Assembly: GCA_023105745.1 (NCBI GenBank)
Contig: JALGQZ010000004.1
Span: forward strand, 63,957,112-64,021,111
DNA from: Austropuccinia psidii
Taxonomy: Eukaryota; Basidiomycota; Pucciniomycetes; Pucciniales; Sphaerophragmiaceae
DNA: 64,000 nt
Direction of reading: 5' to 3'
The stretch's first letter is position 1. Every line of letters starts with the position of its first letter. The position numbers and the translations under genes were made by a program. Under the pieces are notes generated by a model. That model ran no database searches. It had not been told where the DNA came from and worked only from the letters and a program-made list of their open reading frames with translations. Positions 1 through 10,520 of this stretch are shown here, piece by piece.

Positions 1-84
1 ATTAATAATGTTGTTTTATAAACTTTTTTTGTTTTAATTTAGGGGAGGAATAATTCATATTTGGAATATATTTAGTCTTAAATC

Positions 85-1355
85 ATGATATCATCATCCA
101 ACAATAAACTCTCCCCTTCTTTAGCAATTCCTCATCAATTATCTGATCATTTGACTGTTGGGACTCAACCAAATGACCAGATGATTGTCAATCAGCTGAA
201 TGTTCCCAAACTCCCTTTAATTCCTCATGATGTGAAGAATTTTGGGACTCAACCTCACAATAATAATGATTTAACAGAAGAGAATTCTCTTAATCATAAT
301 CACCCAAATACCATACAACAAAGAAGAATGCTTTCTTATATAAACCAAACAGCAGGCCAGCTTGACCTTTATAATCTCAACTTCTCCATACTTACACTAG
401 ACAAGAAGAACAATGAGAATGCCACCTGGTTGAAGCTTCCTCCACACAAACTGCTTCCCAGACCCTATGTACTTATCAATAGACATAAAAAGCCTTATTT
501 AACTATTTTCATGTATCAAATTCACCCATTCAGCAGTCCAACACCAGTCTTCAATAAACTTCAAAAATTGATCATAACATTAAATAAGCTTGCGAACAAC
601 TGTCACAATATCACCACTAACTCTGATATGCTTGATTGCATTATGAAAGGAATAGGATTTTTTCAGGGTTCTGATTCTGGTAAATCCTCTGAGGTTTATG
701 CAAGGAAAGCAGGCTTGACCAAAAAAACAATTGATGAATATAATGAGCAATGGTCAACACTTCAAGAATTTGATGAATTCATTCACTCCCAAATTCAAGG
801 ATTTTCAAATAATGCACTTAAAGAAAATCAAGAAATCATAAATGCAGCCAGTTTGCCAAACTTCAGCCAACTTGAATGGCATTCCAACAAATCACCGAAT
901 TTCAAAACTTATTCAAATTTTATAGTTACTTTCAATGGCTTCCACAATAAACCACATCCTGATAATAAGGACATCAATTCATGGTTATATGGTATATTCT
1001 ATTTTATCAATAAAAACAATTTCATTCCAACTCCTACATATTTTACACCCTCTGGGCATGAATTATCATTTCCCAACCATAAATTGATTTTTGATTTTTC
1101 CAAAAAGAAGTAATTTTTGAGATACTCTGGAAAATTTATGAACTTCTTCATCAAACAACCAAGCCAGCAAAAGAATTTATTGAACACCAATCCATAACAC
1201 ACTTTTGCTGTTCTTTTAAAATAAAAAAGAAATTATTTCTTACAGGACAAAAATTCAAACAACTCAGCTCTGAAGAAATTGAAACAAAATTCAACAGTCA
1301 AATCATGTGGAATGAACAGGAGAACAAAATATTACCTAAAAATAAAAGCTTGTAA
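85..1355 (+). pseudogene. TET/JBP-like 2-oxoglutarate/Fe(II) dioxygenase, frameshifted
   Basis: The first frame runs from ATG 85 to a stop at 1111-1113 (342 residues). A one-base shift in the short A run at 1102-1106 lets reading continue to TAA 1353-1355. Residues 1-100 are Asn/Gln/His-rich and probably disordered. The C-terminal part looks like the TET/JBP double-stranded beta-helix: an H-P-D metal motif at residues 291-293 (bases 955-963), a G-H-E-L-S-F-P strand, an F-D-F strand, and in the shifted frame E-I-L-W followed by L-H-Q-T-T (His at 1149-1151), the expected distal metal ligand. In this family an Arg follows in a T-R-x-G-x-S pattern; here that position reads T-H-F-C-C-S. Known members oxidise 5-methylcytosine or thymine, and fungal copies are often transposon-linked. 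The family call is from motif recognition only. The shift could also be a homopolymer sequencing error, and the start could lie left of the window. Confidence 0.55.
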
Positions 1356-1537
1356 ATATTTTAGATTATATATATTTACACAATTTATAATTATGATCCA
1401 ATTCCAGTCTTAACATTTACCGATCCATAGACATGGATTGAAAATGTATTACAAATATTGGTCTTCAGATAATTCTCTTCAAAAATAAACATTTTTTATT
1501 AATCTTAAAACATGGTCAGTGCTTGTAATTCATCTAT
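1356..1537. other. Short spacer between dioxygenase relic and Harbinger fragment
   Basis: AT-rich sequence with no coding signal. The missing 3' terminus of the Harbinger element would be expected here, but no GGGGGTGTCAA-like terminus was found. Confidence 0.4.
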
Positions 1538-1886
1538 TCATTTATTCCTGAACCAATCTAAAGTGTAGGGCTTGACTCTTTCATGCATATTCAAATGGCT
1601 GTTTTTATCATCTTTTCGTGTGATATTTTGGATCTTGGGGGGATCATTATCCTCATATAAATCACTCCATTTGTAACCTACTTGTGCTAATAGATTATGC
1701 AATATAACACAGGTTACCACCCACTGTACAAATAATTGCACCTCTTGCACATTATGCATTTGATTTTGCATCTCACGCAAAGATTACCACTGCCCTTTCA
1801 AAACACCAATGGAATTTTTAATCCATACTTTTGATCTTGCCAAACATAGATTGAATTTTTTATTATCTTCTGAGTGGGATGTTACA
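1538..1886 (-). pseudogene. PIF/Harbinger transposase, C-terminal fragment
   Basis: The minus strand encodes the end of a Harbinger-type DDE transposase: a segment reading S-E-D-N-K-K-F-N, a K-x-W-I-K-N-S-I-G-V-L-K-G-Q-W block, then S-L-R-E-M-Q-N-Q and V-V-T-C-V-I-L-H-N-L-L, which are typical of the C-terminal end of this nuclease family. A stop lies after the G-Q-W block. The N-terminal remainder is at 12514-13377 on the same strand. Retroelement A (1887-12508) was inserted between the two, so this is one gene cut by a 10.6-kb insertion. Stops and frameshifts in the N-terminal part show that it is dead. Confidence 0.75.
1882..1886. other. Left target-site duplication of retroelement A
   Basis: The sequence ttaca directly precedes the LTR start. 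The matching right copy is ttaaa at 12509-12513, with one mismatch. Confidence 0.55.
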
Positions 1887-3860
1887 TGTAAGGTTTGACT
1901 ATGAAACAATAAGTAAAAATTACTAATATTTTACTTATTGTACTATGAATGTCCTTATAAATGAAATAAATAAGATAAAAATAATTATAATAATAAAGAA
2001 TTATTATATTTATGGCGTAAAAATAATCATATTGTTAATAAAATATGATAATATAATTTGTATTATAGAATATAATATATTAATATAAAATAATTAATAT
2101 ATTTAATAGCACTTTATTATTGTTACAAACAAATAATAAAGGCTTAAAAAATTGTTTTTTATTAATAAAAAACAATTAATAACAATAATATTACCAATAT
2201 TAAAGCTATAAATTAATATAAACACTATTTATATTAATTAAAGAATTATTAAAAGAGTAATAATAGAGAAAATTATTATAATAAGAAAAAATAACCTACT
2301 TTTAATACTTAATATAATAATTTGAAGATATTTTACGCCAAATAATGTGAATACAACTTATAAAAATTGTATTTACAATAAAAAATAGAGAAATTACAAA
2401 TATTCTTGATTTTTTATGTGGAAATGAGTTTTTAGAGAGATTTTTAACAAAAACAATTAAACAAATTATTTAATCATGTCAAAATTGGTGATTATAATAA
2501 GATGATCTTTGGTCTTTAATAATATAAAAGTTTTATATATAAAGAATAAAGAAATTACCTTTTTAATTGTATTTGATTTAATGTTTTTGATGCGTCTGAG
2601 GGGAAAACAGAGTAAAAAGAGCTCTATTTATAGTAAATACCTCCCTCTTAGAGTCCAACAGGCTTCTAGTAGACGTGTACTGATCATATCCACTGGAATT
2701 AATCAATATTTTAAGGTTTGGTGATGATTACATCATGATCAAACCTCATTACATCATTATTTGCCATTATTTAGAGTTATGACTATAACTCTAAGTTTGA
2801 TGACGTCAAAGGCTTGGCAGAACCCCAAATTTCGTGTATTTTATTATTTTTAATCATAAAATAATAGTATTCACCAATTTTATCACTTATATTACTGTTA
2901 AACTTAATTTAAGGCTACAGTGAGTGATCATAAATGATCAAATTAAGCTCAAACTTTGATCCTTAATAAATTTTAAGATTTTCACGCTACAGCAATTAAG
3001 AGAGTGAATTCTGATAGCTTGGCATAACCTCATCATGCTTCCAAGAGCATTTTATTACATCATCAAAACTCTATTTTTGATGATTTTTCTTGTAACTCAT
3101 CTTTTCTGTTGAAATTTAATATTTTAAACTTCAAACTATGATTTCAAGGGGTTATACCTTGAATATTATAATAAAAAATACATCATTCTTCACGAATAAA
3201 CTAGTAGAATCCAACTGTCCACTTTTTTTTAAGTTTGGACCACTTTAACAACAAAGTTGTCAACAGCTCTGTTGATTTTAATCAATAATTCCTTACAGAT
3301 TTTAACCTTGTTTATAGCTTGTGAAATAAACTTCATTTCTGTATTCCTACAGTAATTAAGTGATGACTTTATTTTTGGTTCATCACTCTATCATGCATAA
3401 TTCAAGAGATATTAGCTAAAATCCTTGAATATATGCATTGACCAAAAAAGTGCATATATTCAGGTTAATTCCTTAAGTATTGGTTTTGAAGCTTAGCTTA
3501 TTAATTGTTTTATGTGTGTATTTTTATGGAGAATCGAATGGTACCATTTATCTTACATGTTGTTTCATTAGATTTTGAAATAAATAAGGATTTGTGTTTT
3601 TTATAAGGTATTATTACTTATAACTTATTAAATATTGACTTTACAGATATGCCATAAAAATGGTATATGTGTATTTTACAATGGGGAATCCAATGGTATA
3701 ATTTATTTAACATTTTTATTCATTGGTTTTTAAGTTAAACCAATTTTTATACCAATTTATGGTATTTTTTTAGCTTTAAGGTACTTATTTTTAATGTAAA
3801 TTTATATTAAATATTTCTTGTGACCTTTTTGGGTATGTGGTCATATCTCAAAGTTTCACA
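1887..3860 (-). repeat. 3' LTR of element A
   Basis: On the plus strand it starts tgtaaggtttgac and ends gtttcaca, so in element orientation it is TGTGAAAC...CTTACA. About 1.97 kb and collinear with 10521-12508. Small ORFs inside it are not conserved as proteins outside the LTR copies and were not annotated. Confidence 0.9.
2625..2808 (-). promoter_or_regulatory. Candidate U3 promoter of element A: CRE palindrome plus TATA box
   Basis: In element orientation a perfect TGACGTCA palindrome (2801-2808) is followed about 170 nt downstream by TATAAATA (2625-2632). A hairpin-forming inverted repeat (agagttat/ataactct, 2773-2792) lies just downstream of the palindrome. The same CRE and TATA sites occur in the other LTR. 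TGACGTCA is the classical bZIP (ATF/CREB) site. The promoter role is inferred from order and conservation. Confidence 0.5.
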
Positions 3861-3872
3861 TTCCCTACCACC
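3861..3872 (-). other. Polypurine tract of element A
   Basis: On the minus strand a purine-rich GGTGGTAGGGAA directly precedes the 3' LTR (TGTGAAAC). This is the expected plus-strand primer site. Element B has the equivalent GGTGGGAGAGAA at 44237-44248. Confidence 0.75.
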
Positions 3873-3978
3873 AAAAAAGATTGTACCACAATTGAATATG
3901 TGTAATTAGAGTATCATCTACTGTCCTACCTCTTCAATAGACTTTGTTAGTCTTGAAGCTCAATAATGCTTAACTTTT

Positions 3979-6900
3979 CTATTTTTCAGGATTTCTTTCA
4001 TGTCTGAACCTTCTTAGTAGTTTATCAGCATTTGTTATATCTTTCTCAAGAAGCCATTCATATTCTTGAGTTGAATTTTTATACCTTACAAGGTATTCCC
4101 TTTCTTTTTTGTTTCTTGTCCTTCTTTCTTTAAGGACTTTTACTATTTTCTTTTCCTCTCCTTCTTCCAAGGGGGGAATTTCAAGTGGGGGTTTATTTCT
4201 TAGTGGAAATAACTCCTTGTCACTTGAGCTGTAAGGTCTTATTAGACTTACAGGGAAAGTTGGGTGTTTGTTCATTAGTTCACCTGTGAGTTCCAATTTC
4301 ACAGCATTGGGTCCATGAAGTGCTTTTATCATAAATGGTCCTGCAAAGGAATCTTTTAATTTCTTTGGGCCTTTTATGTTATTGAAATTAAGAGTTGATA
4401 CTAGGACCAAGTCTCCTATTTTGAAATCAGGTGGTTTATTACTTTTATACCATCTTTCTTTTGCATATTTGAAAGAATCTTGCATACATCTGTTTGCATG
4501 GTGTCTTGCCTTGTCAAGCATTATCTTAAAACTGCTTTCTGTTGGATGTATATCCACTAAGTCCTTTTTAAGGGTATCATAAGGAATTATTTGATTCCAG
4601 CCTTTTTCTAGAATTGCTGGTGTTTTGCCAGTAGAAGAATGGATTGATGTTTTATATGCCAGTTCAAGAGCTGGTATTAGTGTACACCAATCATGGGTAA
4701 AACCATCAGAATCTTTGAATTCTAGTCCATAAGCACAGAATCTTCTGATCATGTTTTCCAAGGTCTGTATCATTCTTTCTGCTGAACCATCAGTCTGAGG
4801 ATGGTAGGCTGTTGAGAATGATAACTTTGTCCCAAACAAGTTATGGAGATTTGTCCATAATGCTGAAGTAAACTTTGGGTCTCTGTCACTTATAATATTC
4901 TGGAATAAGCCTGTATGGCTAATAACTTTATTCCATATCATTATGGCTGTGTCCATAGCTGTGTCATCTTTATGACATGGTAGGAACATGGGAGTTTTGC
5001 TATACCTGTCAACCAATACTAGGCATGCATTATAGCTTCTGTCTCCTCCTGGAGGTAATGCTGTTACCCAATCCATATGAACTATTTCTTAAGGGGATTT
5101 TGGTTCTTGGATTTGGATCATCATCCCAAATTTCTTTCCTGTGGCTCTGTTGTCTTTTTGAAATCTGTCACAGGTTTGGCAGTATTCTATAACATCTTTC
5201 TTCCAATTTGGTCAGCAAGAGCAGGTTTTCAACCTCTCTAGTGTTCTGTCTTCTGAAAGGTATCCAGCTGCAACACTATCATGACACTCATGTAAAATGG
5301 TGTTTATCAGGGTTCTATCTGTTAAGGCCATAACACATGTGTGTTTTGTTCTATGGTTAAGGATTCCATCAAGGAGGTGGAATCTTCCTTCATCATATGC
5401 CTTTTTCCATATTTCATCTAGTTTTGATGAAAGTGATGGGTCTTTGCAGTCTTTCATTAGAAGTTGGCTTAAGATATGGCAATTTCTGTCTATCTTGTAT
5501 CTTTCTCTAACTTGGTTAAAGAATTCTGTGCCAATATCTGTAACACATATTCCTTCTATATGGTGTTCTTCTTGTGGTACCCATGCTGGATTGTCAGGGG
5601 TATTTGCTAGAGCCCATCTGCTAAGACCATCTGCATTTTTATGAATATTTCCAGATTTATGAACAATAGTCATATTTCCTCTATATTCTTGGATAGCAAT
5701 TTGCCATCTCAGCATATGTCTATTTGGAGTTTTCATATTTAATAGAGATTTTACAGCATTACAGTCTGTAATCACATCAAATACTGTTCCATCCAAATAG
5801 TAATGTAATTTTTCTCAAGCCCACACTAAGCAGAGGCATTCCATTTGGCTTGCTCCATATCTTGCTTCTTTTGGCTTTATCTGTCTTGAAATAAAACAAA
5901 TTGGTCCTTCCACTGGTTTATCATTGATAATTTGTGTCTGGTGTAGTGCAGCACCCAGTCCTTCTCCACAAGCATCAATGTAAAGTTTGAAGGGTAGTTT
6001 CCAATCTGGCATTAGAAGAAATGGAGCATTTGTTAAGGAATTTTTCAATTCCTCATATGCCTAGACTCTTTTTTTTGTCATTTCATAGACTGTTTTTTGG
6101 TCACATAGCTTATACAAGGATTTAGCAATTTTTGCAAAGTCCTTTATATGCTGTCTATAGTAACCAGCAAATCCTAGAAATGATTGCATTTCTTTTTTGG
6201 TTTGAGGCATTGGTTTGAGTAGTACTGCTGCTACTTTATTCTTGTCTATGCCCAGACTAAGTCCAGATACAACATGTCCCAGTGCTTTTAGTTCACTGTA
6301 TGCAAAATGACACTTTTTCAAGGAAATTTTCATATTCACTTGGACTATTTTCTGTAGTACCCTTTCTAGTCTTGTAAGGTGATTTTCCCAAGTTTCTGAG
6401 CAAACTATGATATCATCAATATAGATAATTAACCATTCTTCTGATAATTCTTCAGGAAATATGGTATTCATCATTCTTTGATAATGTGAAGGTGCATTTT
6501 TTATACCAAATGGCATTCTTAAGTATTCAAAAATTCCACAGCGGACTATTATCCTCAGTAGTTTTTTGGAGTTTTCTGTTAAGACATTTTGATGAAAACC
6601 CTTTAAGGCATCCATAGCTGTGATGAATTTAGCTTGTGACAATTGTGTCAATGTCTCATGTATTCTGGGTATTGGATACCTGTCTGGAATGGTATAGGTG
6701 TTCAGGGCTCTGAAGTCTCCTACCATCCTTGATTTTCCATTATGCCAAGTTATAATGACAGGTGTAGTGACTTCTACCTGTTCATTATGTCCTACCTTTC
6801 TTAATACTCCAAGTTCCATTAATTCTTTAATGTGTACCTCTAAGGCTTCTCTAGCCCTTGGGCTAGCTGGGTAAGCAGGTCTGCTTATTAGAGGTGGGTA

Positions 6901-9777
6901 AGGTTTTTCCACATTAAGAAATATATCCACTTCATGTCCAATTATGGCACCTAGTGGCTCTTTGTCAGTTCCAAAGGCATTTTTCTACTTAAATAAGAGG
7001 TCAATCAATTTTTCTTTCATTTTCCCTGTTAATTCTTCATTGAATTCTACCTCTTTAAGTTGTTCAGATATAAAAAGTTCCTTTTCTGGAATTTTTTCTT
7101 CATTCTTAGTAACTGTGATTTGTTTTTTGTTATTTAAGAAGCCAAACTCTTGTCTTTTGTTGTCTCCTATGGTAAAATATCTATCCTTTTGGTTAGAGAT
7201 ATCTATACCATAAATTGATAAGTAGTCATTCCCAAGTATGAAGTGATTACTAGTACAGTTGTCCATTACTACAAACTCTACTTTGATTCTGACACATTGT
7301 GAGAGATGAGGAAAAATTAGTGTTAAATCAATTATTCCAAGGGGCTTCATGCTCTCACTTGCACTACTAAATTTGACACCTTGTATTGGGATAAGTTTTT
7401 CTTGCCAGTCTGGGACAATGTTTCTTAAATAACTTTTACCAACACAGGTGCAATATGCTCCTGTGTCTAAGTTGACTTTTCCTTCTTGGTTATCAACCAT
7501 AACAATACTTATAATTGATTTTCCAGCTGTATATCCCATTCCTCTTGCAGGTTGGGTCCTATACATTTTGGCATCTTGTATGTTTTTCAGGTTTGTGTCA
7601 AAAGTCCCAACTTGTGGTAAGTTTGAGTTAACATCCAGTACTTCATAAATTATATCAATATTATTGATTTGTGCATTAATTATATTGATTTCATCACTTT
7701 CAGAGCTTTCTGACTCTTTTGTCTCTTTTTCAGAGTCAGATTCCTCTTATTTGTCATTGTGGTTTTCTGTTTCCACAATTTCATTAATCTTTGCCTTTTT
7801 AAGGCAATTATTGGCTAAGTGTCCAATACCTCCACATTTATGGCATTTTCTTTGCTCATTATTGTTGGATGTTTTGGGCTTGAAGGTTTCTCTTGATTTA
7901 TCTTTTTTGATAAATGGTTTATTTGGGCTTTTAATGTCCAATTTCTTCCAAGTCCTGCCAATTTTTGTTCTTGTCACTATGTCTTCTATTGCATTAATAT
8001 ACTCTTCTGTGGAGCATGGTTCTATACACCTGCTTCTTAGGGAATGTTCTAGCTCTCCTCCACATTTCTTGAGTATTTTCATATGCACCATTTTTTGTGA
8101 CATTTCTGGTTACAATTCATTAAGTCTTTCAACTTGTTTCAGGAACCAAGTTAAAGGTTTGTCTTTGTCTGGGTCAAAGAAAGAATTTTCAAATGCATTT
8201 TCTATTTTGTACCTCCAGGCATCATTAGCCCACTTGGTGATTATTTCTTGTTTCCACCAAGACCAGGTATTTTTGCCATTTGTTTGCCTTATGCCATAAT
8301 ACCATCTTTTTGCATATTTTTCAAACAATTAATGTAATCTTGCAGTGATTAATTCATCTGGTATGGCATAATCTTCTTGTAGCATGTCAATTGTTTTGAT
8401 AAATGACATGTGGTCATATTCACCTTCTCCTGTGAATGTTGGCCATTCTTTCAATTGAGGTGCTTCCTTCATTAAGACTTGGTTATTGTCTTGATGACTC
8501 AAGTCTGTTATGAATGGATTTGTTAATTCCTCTTTTGGTTTAACAGGGCTTCTCATGTGATAAAATGGTGTTGATAACTTTGGCATATTTAAGTTAGCCT
8601 CATTAATTTTATCCATTTTTTCAGTAATAAGCCTTATTTCACTTTGAATGTCATCTTTCAGATGCATTCTTGCTTCATCACTTTTTTCCACATGGTCCAA
8701 AAGTAATTTTTGGTGTGATGAAGTCTTTTCTTCAAATTTTTCTACAGAAATACTTAATTTGTTTAATTTTTCTTTAAGATTTTCAATACTCACATCATAA
8801 TTGATTGTCAAAGTTTTTTCTTTGATATCACTTATGTATTTATACAACTCTTGTTGTCCTTGTATTAATTTCTGAGTATTGTCAATTAATACTTTTGGTT
8901 TATTATTTTCAATCATAAATTTTATGTTATCAATTTCTTTCTTATTTTGTTCAACAAGTTTTGTTAAAGATGATAAGCTATTATTTATTTCTTGGAAAGA
9001 TAATAAACTATTTTTAATGTCTTTAAGAGGTAAAATACTATTTTTAAGTTCTTTTAGAGTATTTACAACATCAGGAGACAAGGTTACTTCTTTGGGAAGT
9101 GGGGTTGTCTCATTCTTTGTTCCTCTCTGTCTTTGAATTCCATCAAAGTTCTGGCCATGTTGAAGACATTGTCCATGGCATCTTTTTGGATCTTGGGGAT
9201 TCTGTAGCTTGGGGAATATGGTTTTCTCAAATTCTTTATCTTGTTCTTCTTCCCTTCTTGGGGAAGTGGGTTGACTTGGGGCTTGCTGGTAGAAGCTACT
9301 GGGGCTTCTTCCTTGGTTGCCTCCTTCTTTTTGGCATGATACTCCTTGATCTTTTTGATTTGAGGTTTGGATGATAGTGGATTCCATCCATTGGAGTATT
9401 TCAATATTTCCTCCTCTTTGAGGAACTTTTTCAGGGTGTGCCAGGAGTTCATCACTCCTTGGTGTATTTGAGGCAACATTTCCCAATCTTTGTCCTTGTA
9501 CACTGTGTAGTACTGTTTGTATTGTCTCATGTAAATGTCTTTTTGAGCCCTCTGAATGTGATTTGTACATATTTGAGTTACTCATACTTAGTTCCAATTC
9601 AGGTTCAGATATCATGGGCATTTCTGGGACTTTCCTTTGGGATAAGGCACTTCCTTGTGTGGATTCTGTTCCACTGGGGATATTGCCCTTCCTTTTCCCT
9701 TTTGAGGAATCAATTCTACCTCTGAGTCCAGATCCATCTTATTAGATGGAGTATTGGGAGCCTCTTCTGGTAGTCAT
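3979..9777 (-). pseudogene. Element A gag-pol polyprotein (chromovirus), ten in-frame stops, no frameshift seen in gag-pol proper
   Basis: One register runs from a candidate ATG at 9777 to TAG 3979-3981. In order: coiled-coil-rich Gag, Gag core (about 8.45-7.95 kb), CCHC knuckle C-H-K-C-G-G-I-G-H-L-A-N-N-C, protease L-D-T-G-A, reverse transcriptase with Y-I-D-D, RNase H, integrase with D (M-D-W-V), D (S-D-R-D) and E (S-A-E-R), and a C-terminal chromodomain. Stops lie at 9742-9744, 9739-9741, 8329-8331, 8110-8112, 7747-7749, 6985-6987, 6061-6063, 5815-5817, 5212-5214 and 5090-5092. Against element B they fall on varied residues (Trp, Glu, Leu, Gln and others). The second integrase zinc His is Tyr here (A-A-G-Y-L-S-E-D). 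The region above about 9.1 kb also carries a different conserved register, so the true Gag start is unsure. Confidence 0.9.
9084..9766 (-). CDS. Leader ORF upstream of gag in element A, second register (main exon)
   Basis: This register is offset by one base from gag-pol and ends at TAA 9084-9086. Its downstream part (about 9.57-9.08 kb, open) is clearly conserved in element B: shared blocks include the pattern W-E-x-x-P-x-x-x-Q-G-x-M-N-S, G-W-x-P-L-S, P-V-A-S-T-S, Y-R-I-P-K and V-F-N-M-A-R-T-L-M-E-F. Its upstream part (9766 to about 9620) keeps N-K-M-D-L-D, matched by N-Q-M-D-V-D in B. Between them both elements have stops in this register, within a segment ending ...TTCAG, so a second intron is possible. 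The heptamer CCCAAAG (9096-9090) fits the X-XXY-YYZ slippery pattern just before the stop, but B lacks it. Function unknown; it could be the true Gag N-terminus or a separate protein. Confidence 0.55.
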
Positions 9778-9853
9778 ATTATGAGAAAAATAAGAAATAA
9801 GAAGATTTCAGAACAGGAATTTTCTTATGGAAATTTAAAAATGAGGTACTCAC
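9767..9853 (-). other. Predicted 87-nt intron in the element A leader ORF
   Basis: The donor GTGAGT (9853-9848) and an acceptor ending CTACCAG (9767-9768) link an upstream open exon to the leader ORF in its conserved register. Element B has the same arrangement at 50143-50079, with GTGTGT and CATACCAG. Conservation of the acceptor context in two diverged elements supports a real intron. Confidence 0.5.
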
Positions 9854-10003
9854 CTTCAGAGTCCTGAATGGTGGGTCCTGGAAAGTCCAATTTCTTGGCT
9901 TTCTTTCTTTTGGTAATTATTTGTTTTGGAGAACTTTGACAAGTTTCTTCCACCAATCTTTCAACAGTGGTTTGGTTATCCTCTGTTGGGTTGTCTTCAA
10001 ACA
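9854..10003 (-). CDS. Candidate upstream exon of the element A leader ORF
   Basis: Open minus-strand segment coding for an acidic stretch (V-F-E-D-N-P-T-E-D) and then a basic K-R-K-K-A-K-K run. It is preceded by an acceptor-like TTTTTTAG at 10004 and followed by donor GTGAGT at 9853. No ATG begins it, so translation would have to start further upstream. Element B has a similar acceptor followed by a decayed version with stops. Product unknown. Confidence 0.35.
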
Positions 10004-10502
10004 CTAAAAAAGACAAATAAATATAAGTCTTTTATATAAAAGTGTTATTTTTGGTAAGATATGGCAATTTTCCACGTAAAAATTGCTTTTATATCTTTTT
10101 TTTTATAGAAAAAAAATGAAAATAATTAAAGAAATGAAATTAAAATGAATAAAATAAATTTTTTATTGGCTTTTAATATTTTTATTATTTTTTATGTTTT
10201 TTTATTTTTAAAGAATAAAATAAAAATGAATATGATTCTTTTTATAAAATTAATTTATAATATAAAATTATTTTTAATTTATAAAATATCTTTTTTAATC
10301 ACTAGAGTCACTCAAAGAAAGTTTTTGCAACTCTAAGGATGTGAAAAACCATGTGTAAGACAGTACAATTGCTTTCCAAATGCCTCAATAGCTTTTAAAA
10401 TCAATAAATATAAAATTATTATATAATTTTATGATTATAAGTATAATTTATTATTGTATAAGCCCAATTAGAATCTTTTTAAAGGTCTTTTAGAGTAAAT
10501 AT

Positions 10503-10520
10503 CACGGCCAGGCCCCCAAA
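10503..10520 (-). other. Primer-binding-site region of element A
   Basis: The sequence adjoining the 5' LTR reads TTTGGGGGCCTGGCCGTGAT on the minus strand and is almost identical in element B (50761-50780). It starts with a TGG after a short spacer, as expected for a tRNA 3' CCA complement. I could not match it to a particular tRNA. Self-priming, known in some Ty3 lineages, is not excluded. Confidence 0.55.

Noticed and set aside
2509..2724. LTR ORF of 71 codons, repeated at 11156-11371
   Set aside because: Present only because the LTRs are duplicates. It overlaps the U3 promoter signals on the opposite strand and has no protein features.
3979..9777. Stop-codon reassignment, suggested by many in-frame stops
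   Set aside because: The stops are all three codons and align with different residues in element B. The intact gene at 24933-26238 uses none internally. Ordinary decay explains them.
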